Origin: Ischnura elegans
Lineage: Eukaryota > Arthropoda > Insecta > Odonata > Coenagrionidae
NCBI RefSeq assembly: GCF_921293095.1
Contig: NC_060251.1
Span: 89,762,566 to 89,826,565, forward strand
DNA: 64,000 nucleotides
Direction of reading: 5' to 3'
The notes beneath the pieces were generated by a model. It was not told the DNA's origin, ran no database searches, and saw only the letters and a program-made list of their open reading frames with translations. Every line of letters starts with the position of its first letter. Positions within the stretch are counted from its first letter, which is position 1. The translations under genes and the position numbers were made by a program. This document shows, piece after piece, positions 10,986 through 22,429 of the stretch.

Positions 10986-12475
10986 AAAACTTTATTGAAT
11001 TTCATTTTTTGAAAGAAGCAAATTTTGCCGGTAAGCCATTACCTATTGCTACGACCTTTTATATGAGCAGTTCTATAATGACTGTTTTCAAGTGTATTTT
11101 CTACTGGAAGAACTCGGTTTCCGGAAAATCCTCTGCGTTGGCTCATTAATGAAGTTACAATTTTCCGGATTTTTCAGCAAGAGTATTAAAATTTAAAGAG
11201 CATAAAATTGCTGAAACGACAACTAAAATATTGTTTCGAAGCTGAACCGACGCGGGGGTAATTCTGGATACCGATTTCTGCCATTTAAATGTAATGCCTC
11301 ACCAACGGACATTTAGATTCAATTAATCATTCATTGAATGCGAATGCCGCGAATTTGTGATAATACCGTGAAACCATCATAATTCACCTCCTTTAAAAAG
11401 GGTAGTTCCGTAACAAATGTTAAATGCACTTCAGTTCACTTCTCCAAGTACAAAAATTTGGCACGTAATATATATATATACTACGAACAGACAGATCCTT
11501 TTAATATCCCCTATTATTCCTGTTTCTCTTTCCAGGTACCTAAAACGAGCAATTTTTTCTTGCATATGGGTTTATTTTTCACAGATTCACAGTAGGTTTT
11601 CGAAGGTTTTTTTCACCCTCAAACCTTCTCGTGTAGTTATTTTCAGGTGGTCTGTATAAGCTTACTCTAGCATTTTCTAATTTCAAATAATATAATAAAA
11701 TTAGTCTCAAATTTGTATGCGAATATTAATTTTTTTATTAAATGAAGAGGGGTCTGATGGAAGAAGAGACTTTTCAAGTCTTATCTCGCCCATTAAAGAC
11801 GTTTCATTGTTAATATCACCGTTAAGGTAAGCCCTAAGCGCTAAGACTATCTTGAAATGTGCACGTTTCATAACGTGAGATGAAAATGAGCCCATGTGCC
11901 TACGTTTATCTTCTCTAAGAGCTAGACAGCCTCTGGGGGATTCTTCCGCGAGGAATATTCCAGGACCTGGCCGCTTGTTTGTCTCCACGAGGTGTTTCCG
12001 TTATCGCCGCTTGAAACGCGCACAACAGTAAACGCCGCGATGGACTTTTTGGCGTAATTGTGCAGCGGCAGTGAAATATCTTCTATTCTTCATGCTGCCC
12101 CATCTTCTGACGATATGGTGGACACAAAAGTCTCCCGATAATCCTGCCCGAATTATCTATCGCATACTAATGCACTCTACGACGAAACGTGGCTAAGATA
12201 AGCGCATACTTGTCTCGAATCTAAATGCAGGCTCGTATGAAAAGATATCTCTCACTCCTGGGAAAAAACGGTCTACGGCCCCCTTAAAGCGCAAATATTT
12301 TAAGCAGTCTGTAAATATAATCTATGAAATGAAACTGTGGAATATCAGTAGTAATTTAATGTTTTATAAAAGGTTACTACATGTTCTTTTAACTCAGCTT
12401 GCACAAAAAAGCGTGACTTAACTATGTAATATACCCCATAATGATATAACTGTGTTATCATTAAGGTATTTTATC
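10986..12475. other. unique-looking spacer, nothing recognised
   Basis: 1.5 kb without a gene I can support. It includes a (TA)n run at 11469-11480 and a somewhat more GC-balanced part (11880-12290) with no coding frame or repeat partner in the window. Confidence 0.4.
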
Positions 12476-12712
12476 TATTAACGTAGGTTTTCATGAAGTA
12501 TTAACGAATTCTAACTTTCCTTAAATCATAAACTTCTCTATTCAAGTCACTGTAAAACCTAGTTCCTTTAATTGCATCTAAAATTCTTATTCTCTTTTTT
12601 TCTCTCCCTCGTTTACCCCAATTTATACGCATTAATGTTATTTTCAGCATCCACTTTTCACTAAGTACTCTTTCCACCCACAAATTCTGCTCCTGCGTAT
12701 CTCACCTAGATA
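12476..12712 (-). mobile_element. LINE 3' end fragment (same family as copy B)
   Basis: On the minus strand the frame 12683-12501 reads like the C-terminus of copy B (V-L-S-E-x-x-M-L, then G-K-R-G-R-E-K-K-R-I and Y-S-D-L). It is followed by the shared 3' UTR word CATGAAAACCTAC. The frame is diverged and the start codon is meaningless, because this is a severely 5'-truncated copy of about 240 bp. Confidence 0.8.
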
Positions 12713-12788
12713 CTATATAACTGTACGATCCGCTGAAATAAATTGTCTGGGACCTATTCTTGAAAATTTCTTATCATACTTATGCATT

Positions 12789-12932
12789 AATATATAATAA
12801 TAACATAAAAATATCCCAGGTTGGGCAGAAACACAGGACACAAAAAGATGAAGATTGTGTCCTATGTTTCTACCAAACCTGGGATTTTTTGATGTTATTT
12901 ACCTCGTCGAGGAACATTTCGAAATATATAAT
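12789..12932. mobile_element. foldback element, family F1, copy 1
   Basis: The inverted arms contain ATCCCAGGTTGGGCAGAAAC / GTTTCTACCAAACCTGGGAT around a loop with ACAGGACACAAAAAGATG. The segment is bounded by AATATATAAT on both sides (12789-12798 and 12923-12932). The right side carries an extra non-palindromic tail CTCGTCGAGGAACATTTCGA before the duplication, which is also present in copy 2 at 15400-15597. Confidence 0.7.
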
Positions 12933-12957
12933 TATATTCACATAATACTTCTCCATA

Positions 12958-13170
12958 TTGTGGTAGCTTAATAAATAGAGCGTAGGGATAGGTATCGGAG
13001 GCTTTTGGGTTCCAATCACTGGTAAAGTCTTTGAACATCCCTCACAAAAATCCTCGCTGAGTGAGTTTCCCCTCGATGACTTATATACACACGCCTGCGG
13101 CTTAGTCTGTGGTGAGCTAGATCCTTACTCCTTCGTACCAATTCTCGGGTTGAATTGGACTTGATTTGAT
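12958..13170 (+). mobile_element. probable degenerate tRNA-derived SINE
   Basis: The head (GTGGTAGCTTAATAAATAGA, with an A-box-like TAGCTTA..GAG) and the B-box-like GGGTTCCAATCAC (13009-13021) are followed by an unrelated body and an A/T tail of the type TTGATTTGATTTGAATTTT. The layout is that of a SINE, but there is no second copy in the window, so the call rests on the promoter-like boxes. Confidence 0.4.
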
Positions 13171-15054
13171 TTGAATTTTCGTTTTATTGAACCTGTCCTG
13201 GGTGAGGCCACAATCCGGCCCCTCTTCCCCGGGACAGGGCTTTTTTACGGAACGTTCAGTGCTTAATATATGTCATTATTCGGCGCGCAGGCCGATAGAA
13301 ATTCTCATGCTCTTGTGCTGATTTAGCCAAGTCAGGAGGCAGGTTATAACATAACATCTTCTTTCCCAAACACCAACGGTCAGAACTGGCGACCTCCAGT
13401 AAAATATCCAACAGAGCATATAGCAATGAAATAAATAGAAATAAATGAATAGTTAAACGAGCGTATAAGATAAATAAATATGATGAATAAATAAGTTTAG
13501 AAACCTGAAATTATAGCATGGTTTTAAATCATGATAAAATTTTAAAAATTACATAGCAGATAAAACCCATTCTTCTCAATAATAAAAGTTGAATTTAAAA
13601 CAGTGTAAAAAAATTAAGTAAACGTAAAGGCATGCATAAATGTGACGTTAAAAAAATTCTTAGTAAAAATTATAAAGAATATCTTGGACAAAATTAAGCC
13701 TCAAATAAAGAACAGCAATAAAAACAGATAAAATAGCACTTAAAATATGATCTTAAAACCAAATAAGAGCCAGGAGTTGGTGGAGTCTGAAATTGGAGTC
13801 AGTGAGCATAATTTATTTGAAATATCTCTGAACATTTTGAGATTCTATGGATTCAATCTCAACTGAGGTCAGTTGATGTGTTATTTCAGGCTACTCTTGT
13901 AATTTACCAACGAAAATCATTAAAATCTTTTGAATGGTGACACTTGATGAAGAATCGATAACAGGGACGTAGACCAGATTGCGGACACCGAACAGAGATA
14001 GGAAATTTCTAGAAACAGTACCAAACCATCCTAAATCAACTTATATACATTAATTTTTTATAGGACGCATACCTTCTGCTCTTCCGGTCTACTTTGATGT
14101 CTGTTTACCAGCTTAAAACTCATACTTACATCTTGAAATATTCAGGGTAAGCAGAATAGGCCTTGTTCAGCATTTGTATCACACACATATAAAACATTAC
14201 ATCTGAGAAGAAATAAAAAGTTTGAAGGTAAAAATATCAAATTTGAATCAAAGCCAAATGTCGGCAACCTTGTACTTAATATACCCTGAAAATTTCAAGT
14301 TAATAGCATAAGTGTCCAGCGAGAAATCCGCCACCAAAATTAAATGGTCAAGCAGGAGGTATGCTTCTTCTTAAATCTACTCTACCGGTGAATGAGGGTT
14401 AACAGTGAAAATAAGTAATCACTCTGGCCTGTGCCCTATCCCATTGGGAACTTCCCTTTCATTTTATCCTGTATCACGGACCTTACTAATAGCCCAAGGT
14501 GATAAATCCGCGGACTCCTATTTTGCTTAATTGCAGGGGTGCCATGGTCAAATATTATTATTACATTTGTAGACATTTGCAGAGCATATATATCTCAATG
14601 AAAATTGATATATAACCAGGTAACATGCAAACCAATGAAAACACTTTACGTTAAATTTATGAGATATGGACTATTTTTAGTTAAATTTGTTTATAAATTT
14701 AATTTTTGTACTCATTTTTGTACTCTAATTATTTCGAGACATTACAAAAACCTTCTAAATTTTTTATACGATATATCTTATGCTTTTTACATTTTTTCAT
14801 TCAAGCCTATTTATGGGAACTTGAAAGTTCAGAAACTTTGGCCTTGTTTTTTTAATCAAAATAAAAAAATAAGAGACCCCTGCTCCACACTTATATTAAG
14901 TTGCCAAGAAGATGACTCATTCTTTTATTATTGTAGGTAAATTTTAAGCTTAACCTGGGTAAGCTCGGTCCTCTCTTATCCATTTGAACTTTCGAGCTTT
15001 CCACTTACACTGTTAGTGGGATAATGCTATCATCTCTTTTAATTGTTTCCGCAG
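13171..15054. other. AT-rich region upstream of the SDR gene
   Basis: There is no recognisable coding exon, repeat or promoter element. A GGGACAGG-type short hairpin lies at 13194-13242. The open frame 14605-14940 is Phe/Tyr/Lys-rich and looks like translated AT-rich DNA. Confidence 0.4.
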
Positions 15055-15144
15055 TTATACCCGGATTCCAAGGCATCAGTTCCCAGCAGCAGCCAAACAT
15101 ATCCTAGATTAGTCAACAGAATTGACTCTCCGAATCAAGAGGCA

Positions 15145-18100
15145 ATGGATCGCTGGGTGGGCAAAGTAGCGGTTGTGACCGGGGCCAGCGCCGGCATTGG
15201 CGTGAGCATCGTGAAGGAGCTAGTGGACCGTGGAATGGTCGTGGTGGGACTCGCCAGGAGGGTGGAAACAGTTGAGGTAATAAAGGTCATTGTAAAAATA
15301 AAGAAACTTACACGAGGGAAAATTTTTCAGGATATATATATATATTACCAGTTCACCACGAAAAAACATTTTCCCCGCCAAGTTTATAAATTTATTATAT
15401 AAAAATATCACAGGTTGGGCAGAAGCACAGGACACAAAAAGATAAAAAAACACTCACAGAACTAAATTTTCGGTGGTATACATCCACCTTCCCCAGAGTT
15501 GTGTTTCTGTGAGTGTTTTTTATCTTTTTGTGTCCTGTGCTTCTGCCCAACCTGGGATATTTTTATGTTATTTATCTCGTCGAGGAACATTTCGAAGAAT
15601 TTATTATAATAGGTAATATATATTTAACTTTGCAAATATTTTTTCATAAATATATTGTACATACAAATTTGCGCCCGTCATGGTTAGCTTTTCGATTATT
15701 CATAAGTGGAAAGTAAAAATTATAGGAGCGTAACAAAGCTGAATAAAGTATATATGTAAACTGACTGCGGGCAAAACTGATTCCTGTGGTATCTAGTATC
15801 TTAGCTTCATATTTTGATAGTCATTATTTTCAGGAGTTGGCAAAAACCTTGAGCGATCGCAAAGGAAAACTTTACGCCGTGAAGGCTGACGTCTGCAAAG
15901 AAGAAGATGTTGCGGAGGCCTTTGACTGGGTTCGCAAAAATCTCGGAATAATCCACGTGCTCGTAAACAATGCAGGATACGCTCCGTATACCTTCATAGC
16001 AAATCGTAAGTAGCTATTTTATCTCTCTTTGAATATTTTCAATTGATGTTTATCATTTTTTTGGGTATTTTTACTGCCTCTTTTCCAGTAACACATACAG
16101 AAAACACTCAAAGGGGGGGGGAAAGATATTTTGAGCTACCTATACTTTTATCGTAATAAAAAATAATTAAGTTACATGCAAAGTTTAAATTAGTTTTATT
16201 TAAACTTATTATACGCATATTAAAGACAATGCTATATTATGATAAAAAAAGTTACAATTATAGTTCTGCAATTTTCGGCAATTTGGTCAGCCCCGCAAGG
16301 GTGGGGAGGCGCCCCCATATGTATCCACCATTACTCTTTTCATGCCTTTTACTATGCATCCAACCGCTATCAACAGCCTCTTGCGTTGCAAGAAAACCTC
16401 TGTAACTAAATAGAAACACAGAAATCAGAAATTCATGCATGAAATATGTTTTTGCTTCTTTTATCATCTCATGCATGAAACTCATTTCATGAAGTCTTTT
16501 GCAACAACCTATGGCGTTGTAAGCTCGTCGCCAAAGCATTTCAATAACTCGACTACCTTTTAAGGGAACTTAAATTACTTTAGTTCTCATGCATTTTATG
16601 AACTTATTGACACAATTTAAAGGAGAGTGTTATAATTTTCGATCACTGACATAAATAGCAATTCATAGAGTTTAGGTCGCATTTTATGGAACAACCTTTC
16701 CATTGCTGGCGTATCAGAACGTAATCTCTTCTATCCTCAAAGCTATGTGAAAAACCAAAGTTACAAAAACTGCAGTTTTAACTCGGGTACCATTTATGGT
16801 GTACCATTAAATGCTTCGTTAAAACTTTCGCGGGTGCTCGTCATGATGAATAAAAAACTTTTGGGCTATGTCGCCGCGTCAATTCTTGGGCGGCCCCAAC
16901 GTTTCACGACCGATGCTGGTCGCTTTTTCAAGGGATTCTTCAATCAAGGGATTCTTCAATCTTCCTTGAAAAAGCCGCCGGCATCGGTCGGGAAACGTTA
17001 GGGCCGCCCAAAAATTGACGCGGCGACATAGCCCAAAAGTTTTTTATTCATAATCAATAAACACTATAATACAGATCTAGATTATGATAGATATGGTATC
17101 TACATATTCCTTGTTTTTAGGACGTTACAAGATTTTATCAGTTTTAGAAGTATATCTAACTCCTAGATTCTCACAATCGTTTTTCCATCACTTTGAGTGA
17201 GCACCAGCGATGCCTTTTCATTTTTTTCACCTAAAAAAGGTGTAGACCCATCATTTTTTTTAATCACACAGTCATTCCGCCGTCCCTTTACTATCAATTG
17301 TACCATAGTTTGTCACACCATTTCAAATTTCTACTGCTCATTGTTGCACGTCCTGCATCACGAAACGTCTTTAACTCGGTCAATTTAATAATATACCTAC
17401 GTATATATTTGGGAGCGCTACTATAGAAAATTTACAACGGCACGATTTTCATCATTTCTGTACAACTCGATTTATGCTGGCTAGCTCAATGTTTACGACA
17501 GTCATTCCATCAAAATCCAAACGTTGCACTACAACCACTGCTAGTGGCCGTGCTTTCTGATAGGCAACAAGACTAGGTGTTAACTATGGTTTTAGATATG
17601 TAAAAATAGACGTGTCGAGTAATCAAAAAAAGGGATGGGAATCATATCCCTGGAGCCATAGCTGAAAACGAACACGAGAAACGGTCGCTTATCCGCCATC
17701 ATTGGAGCTATCCCTCGAAACGGATGGAGAAAAATGTTCGTGTGTTTCAATCTTAAAGCATTATCAGCATCATAATTTTTAATGGTTCTCGTGATCTCTA
17801 AATTGTAGTTATAGTTTGTTGAACCTTTTGGTTTTCTTAATTGAATCCCTGAAAATGTAAGGGATTAATGCAAAAACTTGGGCATTGGAAAGCTAGATTT
17901 TAATTCAATGCGACGTATACTCGAGATAAGTGAGGTATTATAATTAATTTTTTTCATAATTTGTCAAATTCTATCATCTCGTACAGTACAGAGGGAGCAG
18001 TACAGTAAAATTAAACTCTGCTTCGACACAAACGTGGTTGGAGTCATCATGTGTACCAACGAGGCCCTCAAGCTTATGCGAGAGAAAGGCATAGATGATG

Positions 18101-20687
18101 GACATATCGTCAATATCAACAGGTAATGAAACAGTTTCGTTTTTTCTTTTGTGTACAGACAAAGAGTTTCCTCGACGTCAAGCCGAGCATCTCAGAAAGA
18201 AAGTGTATAATATGTCTCTTAGGAAAGTGAGAAAGGAGACACGCTCATGCTGCCTCCCTCATTTCCTGACGATCTTTTTCCAACGCCCAACCTCCTCCAA
18301 AAAATATATGACTAGATTCGCATCATGTGCAACTTTTGCTAAAATTTACATCGACGCGATTTTCACAATTTAGGTATATAAAACTTGATATTTTTTCGTA
18401 ATTTGTCAATTTATATCATAGCAATTTCTAATGACATCATTTTAGGCTCCTGCATTTTTTCCCGTAAAGAAGTGGAAGGAACTCTTTTGGTTGCGAGGTG
18501 GTAGAGAGACAAATTATTTCCAAGAGGAATTTTGTAGTTTCACATCAGAAGGCAATAAATAATGACATGATTATTAGAATAATGAACTTTTAAATTTATA
18601 AATCTAAGATAAAATTAAGTCGATACAATAAATGAGTAATTTATGTAACTAATAACTTCAGGCTTTACTATTCCATTCCGTGTTTAACCCTCACCCATGC
18701 CCTTTCAACCAGTCCTTTTCCTTTCCGATAGATATCCTCACTGTCACCTGTGTACTTTGTGTATAAATGTATGATGCATGAAGAATCAGTCACCGGGCGA
18801 TGTAACCAAGTTACGAAACCCGGGTCGTGCCCATAATTAAATAACAGTGCACCTTACAAAGTTTTATTTCCTTACTTCGAGTATTTTATGAATTCAAATA
18901 CCTAATCATTTCTCATAACCTTTCCGTTTTTGAGTTCTTCATTACCTACGTTTTTTGCAGTGTATCTGGACATTATATCAAGCAAAAACCTGGATTCTAT
19001 GTGTACAACGCCTCCAAGCATTCCTTGAGAGTCATTACAGAGGGTCTTCGGCGGGAACTCCTCGAAGCTAAATCTATGATTAGGGTGTCGGTAAGTGCTC
19101 ACTTTTTCATAAGTAATTTCGCCGTGATAGATGATAGGTTAGAATATTTCGATATAGGAACAGAAAAATGCAACTGGATGAAAATGGAAGTCAAAGAACT
19201 TATTTTGATTGAGTAGTATTCAAAGGATGCTTAATATTTTAATTATTATTTTGTATAAATTTATTTAAGCGAAAGCATGTGAAGTGGCAATTTCAAACTG
19301 GACGTGAGAACTTGTAGTATTAGAATTCAAAAAGTAAAGCAGCAACATTTATGTTACGTTGAGTTCACATATTTCAATTTTTCATGGTAAACTCCAAAAG
19401 AATAGCAGCAATATTTATGTTACGTTGAGTTCAAATATTTCAATTGTTTATGAGAAAGCTTAGAATTTATTAAAGAATTTTGTGTCCACACGATGAATAA
19501 GAACTATTGACGTGAGTATTTGAAAACATGCTAAAAATAAAGTAATAAAATAGTTCAAACGCTGAGTTAAGTATTTTTTTTGTACATGCTAAGGAGCTAA
19601 GGAGAATTTGATAAGGAGTGTATAGTGCCCATTGGATAAAACGGTTGATGAATGAACATTCGAAAAGCCAAACCTAAGAAAAATAAAAAGGTTGAATTAT
19701 TTAAACGCGAGTTCAGACCTATCCTAATTTGCTACAAAAGAAGAGGAAGTTAATCGGAGAAAGGAAAGTTAAAAATTTATGCTGTGAAAAGTCGTAACAT
19801 TCAATCGTAAAAACGTAGCTGGTATATCATTGTGGGGAGTGCATAGCGAAATGAGTGAAAATTTGAACATTATCGTTGTAACTTACATTTCCCTTCCATC
19901 AAACGAATCTTTTCAAGGTTTTACGAGTGAGAAACCCTACACCGATCAATGCCTATCACGCGCCAATTTATCTCAGAATTATGTCCCTAGTGTTAATGGG
20001 GAAATTCTAAATATTTGAACTCGCCGTTTAAATAACTTCAATAGTGTATTTCACTTTTAAACTTTATGTACATACCATACGCAAAAATAGATTGAAATAT
20101 AGGGGTGCTATTCGTGGTCGTCTACACCTCTTCTATACTCTTGGATTTCAGAGCATTAGTCCAGGGTATGTCCCAACAGAAATAAGAGTAGCTGGTGAAG
20201 TTCCGAACTTAGATAAATATGTGGCCGATATGCCAGCCATCACGGCCGATGACGTCACCGCATCCGTTATCCATGCCCTAGCGGCGCCCCCAGAAGTACA
20301 GGTAAAAATATTAACAATTTTCTTGATTATACTATGGTAAAGTTTTATAGTGGCATTTTATGGGCAAACATGTTTTGCAAATGTTATCAGTTCTCGCTAT
20401 ATAGCCTTTTCATAGAAAGTCTATTTTTATGGAAAAAGTCATTAAAATACATTTCAATGAATGGAATTCGTGTTTCTACAGCTAAAACTTTTCAATAAAA
20501 TTGAAAAGGCTTTTTTCTGTATACTGATACTACTTATATGACACTACAAGGAAATGTAAACTCTGTTTCCATCGATAAATTTCCATGAAATTCAATCAAT
20601 TCTACATCCTACTTGATTAAAATTTTTATTTTTGTTTCTCCACAGATTGCCGAAATTATCGTGCGGCCGGTTGGATCAGTTTTCTAA
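15145..20687 (+). CDS. short-chain dehydrogenase/reductase (farnesol dehydrogenase-like / DHRS11-like), six exons
   Basis: The exons are 15145-15276, 15834-16005, 17987-18122, 18961-19090, 20152-20301 and 20646-20687. All introns are GT-AG, the phases join, and they give 253 residues, the normal length for this family. The classical SDR motifs are all present: T-G-A-S-A-G-I-G at 12-19 (NADP(H) loop), N-N-A-G at 89-92, and the tetrad N117, S149, Y162, K166 (Y-N-A-S-K); S149 lies 13 residues before Y162. P-G follows in exon 5, and the end I-V-R-P-V is typical of the insect farnesol dehydrogenase-like group. The family oxidises or reduces alcohols, retinoids or steroids in the cytosol; the substrate here cannot be deduced. 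The start is chosen at M-D-R-W, which matches the family N-terminus. A CAG acceptor at 15052-15054 suggests an upstream non-coding exon. Exon 3 uses an unusual acceptor in a TACAG-repeated context. No lesion is seen, so the gene is probably functional. Confidence 0.92.
15389..15608. mobile_element. foldback element, family F1, copy 2 (SDR intron 1)
   Basis: The arms 15401-15456 and 15504-15566 are inverted copies with CACAGGTTGGGCAGAAGCAC, then ACAGGACACAAAAAGATA. The loop reads TTCGGTGGTATACATCCACC. The non-palindromic tail CTCGTCGAGGAACATTTCGA follows on the right, exactly as in copy 1. A perfect 11-bp duplication AATTTATTATA flanks the element (15389-15399 and 15598-15608). It lies between exons 1 and 2 and does not touch splice sites. 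Confidence 0.8.
16086..16333 (-). mobile_element. hAT MITE (family H1), SDR intron 2
   Basis: The element is flanked by a perfect 8-bp duplication CTCTTTTC (16078-16085 and 16334-16341). The ends are CAGTAACACATACAGA and, complemented, TAATGGTGGATACATATG. Over its whole length it is the reverse complement of the 265-bp copy at 22157-22421, including the G-run/C-run blocks and ATTGCAGAAC. It is non-coding. Confidence 0.88.
16842..17055. mobile_element. foldback element with about 90-bp arms, Penelope-tail-like (family F2)
   Basis: The arms 16842-16933 and 16962-17055 are inverted copies running from TGAATAAAAAACTTTTGGGC through GTCGCCGCGTCAATT, CGTTTC and CGACC to a short loop (GGGATTCTTCAATCA, repeated). 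Each arm read outward has CTTGAAAAAGC, a G/C stem, then GAAACGTT. This is the arrangement seen downstream of Penelope-like ORFs. A single arm of the same family occurs at 45004-45155. It lies in SDR intron 2. The apparent open frame 16747-17001 is an artefact of the palindrome. Confidence 0.7.
19336..19446. repeat. short tandem duplication in SDR intron 4
   Basis: Two units containing AGCAGCAA, ATTTATGTTACGTTGAGTTC and ATATTTCAATT are repeated with a period of about 62 bp. They are non-coding and do not touch splice sites. Confidence 0.7.
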
Positions 20688-20769
20688 AATTGTGGCATTC
20701 GACCTCAATTTCCTGCCATGATTATTTAAACCTCAATACGTTCATAACATACTATAAAAATGTATTTTC

Positions 20770-20779
20770 AATAAATAAA
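20770..20779 (+). terminator. polyadenylation signal of the SDR gene
   Basis: Two overlapping AATAAA hexamers (20770-20775 and 20774-20779) lie 83 bp after the SDR stop codon, in an A/T-rich 3' UTR. The position fits a compact insect 3' UTR. Confidence 0.75.
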
Positions 20780-20799
20780 ATGCTATTTGTTTTTAAAAC

Positions 20800-22148
20800 T
20801 TAATATGTATTTCCTCTTCATCAAGCCAAATCAGTAACAATCATAATCATCCTTTATGTTAAATCACTTGCTGCCGTAATTTATTACCAGAGCCATGTTG
20901 TTCCATCACACCACGTGAGACGTAATTATTCTTATATTCAGCTGTTAACAGCACTATAAAATTGAGAAACATTACAACAATCATTCTGACAAACAGGGTA
21001 ATATCCAATTATTTCCCTAATAATATTTACACTGTTACAGAAAGACTACGCCCGCATTTAAGAGAAAAGACTAAAGAAATCTGGAAACAAGTAAAACCTT
21101 CTAATATACGTCAACTGAAGCTGAGAAGAAGTAATAAAATTTAAAAATCTCACATCGTAGTTGGGTAATATATTAATGGCGCATAAAGCTTTGCCCTAAA
21201 TCTTTTGTAAATATTTTTACCATTTGCAACTTTGTTCGTCGTGTTGCGACATGGTTAAGTAAATAAAATTTCGCTTTAGTTTTCTTTTTGCAACATTTAA
21301 CAATGAAAAACTGAATGTGTCTGATTATGGAATGAGTTTTTGAGCTTCTGAATAAAGCTACAAGATGTCTTTGATGGAGAAAAACTCCTATGACTACATT
21401 CATTGGAACGGGGAAGCAAAACAAGAAAAGTACTCCCTCAAAAAGATAGTGGTATTCTTAACCGGGTTTAATGAACATTTTTCGGTTGCCAGGGCCTCAA
21501 CTAAGCAATAAAACAAGCTTCAATAGTAGATAGGTTGGATAATTGCTTGTTGAGTGAGTAATATCCATATTTTCTATCACATTTTATAAAATTACGTCTG
21601 TAGGATCATTATTTCGGCAATTGATGTTACTAAAATATGGTGAGACGAGTCAGCAATAGAGAGAGCAACGTTAGAGTAAACATATTCGGGAAACACAAAG
21701 GCATGCCGATACGTAACGGCTAATTTTGATCGAAGGCTGAAGCAGAATGGCACTACGATTTAATTATAAAATATTAATCTTATAATTTAATAATATATTA
21801 ATCTAATAATAGCATATATATTAGCTGTAACATCAACTGGAGCTATTTAAAATGCTACGCTAAGAAAAAAAAGTTCAATACATGCCAGAAGAAGTCAACA
21901 TTTTCGAAACAATACTATTACACCTATACACAGAGTAATTGAGTAAAATTGTTGGGAGAACTAAGGTTCAACTAACTCTCTCCATTATAGTTAACGAAAA
22001 TTCCTATTGCAATTCAGCTTATGCTTATAAATATTACGCTGAACTCACTATTGATAGTAGCAAGAGGAAAATTGTAAGGGGATGTGAAGCGTGGGAATTA
22101 TGCTGTGCTGCCTTATTCCAAGTTTGAAAATATAGTTACTCAAAGCGC
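20800..22148. other. AT-rich spacer downstream of SDR
   Basis: No gene is supported. A plus-strand open frame at 20962-21144 and a minus-strand one at 21173-21424 have no recognisable motif. The stretch 21760-21830 is almost pure A/T. Confidence 0.4.
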
Positions 22149-22156
22149 TGTAAAAT

Positions 22157-22421
22157 CAGTGGCGGATACATATGGGGGGGAGCAGAGAGCGCGTGCCCCC
22201 CCTTGCGGGGCTGCCCGCATAGCCAAACATTGCAGAACCACAATTTTAACTTTTTTACATAATAAGATAGCATTTTCTGGTATATGCGTATAATCAGTTT
22301 AAATATAACTATCTTAAATTTTGCACGCAACTTGATTATTTTTCAATACGATAATAGTACAGGTAGCTTAATATATCTTTTGCTTCTCCCACCCCCTTGA
22401 ATTTTTCTGTATCCGTAACTG
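22157..22421 (+). mobile_element. hAT MITE (family H1), 265 bp
   Basis: It is flanked by a perfect 8-bp duplication TGTAAAAT (22149-22156 and 22422-22429). The left end is CAGTGGCGGATACATATG. The right end complemented is CAGTTACGGATACAGA. The same family is inserted in SDR intron 2 (16086-16333). It has no coding content. The ends and the duplication size place it in the hAT superfamily. Confidence 0.92.
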
Positions 22422-22429
22422 TGTAAAAT

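Noticed and set aside
15043-15144. Upstream extension of the SDR first exon
   Set aside because: It would need a non-ATG start and crosses a good 3' splice site at 15054. The family N-terminus matches the ATG at 15145.
16747-17001. Plus-strand open frame
   Set aside because: It is produced by the 90-bp arms of a foldback element and contains no protein motif.
18790-18830. Possible tRNA-like sequence with CCGGG palindrome in SDR intron 3
   Set aside because: Only a short CCGGG...CCCGGG pairing is seen, without A and B boxes or a second copy.
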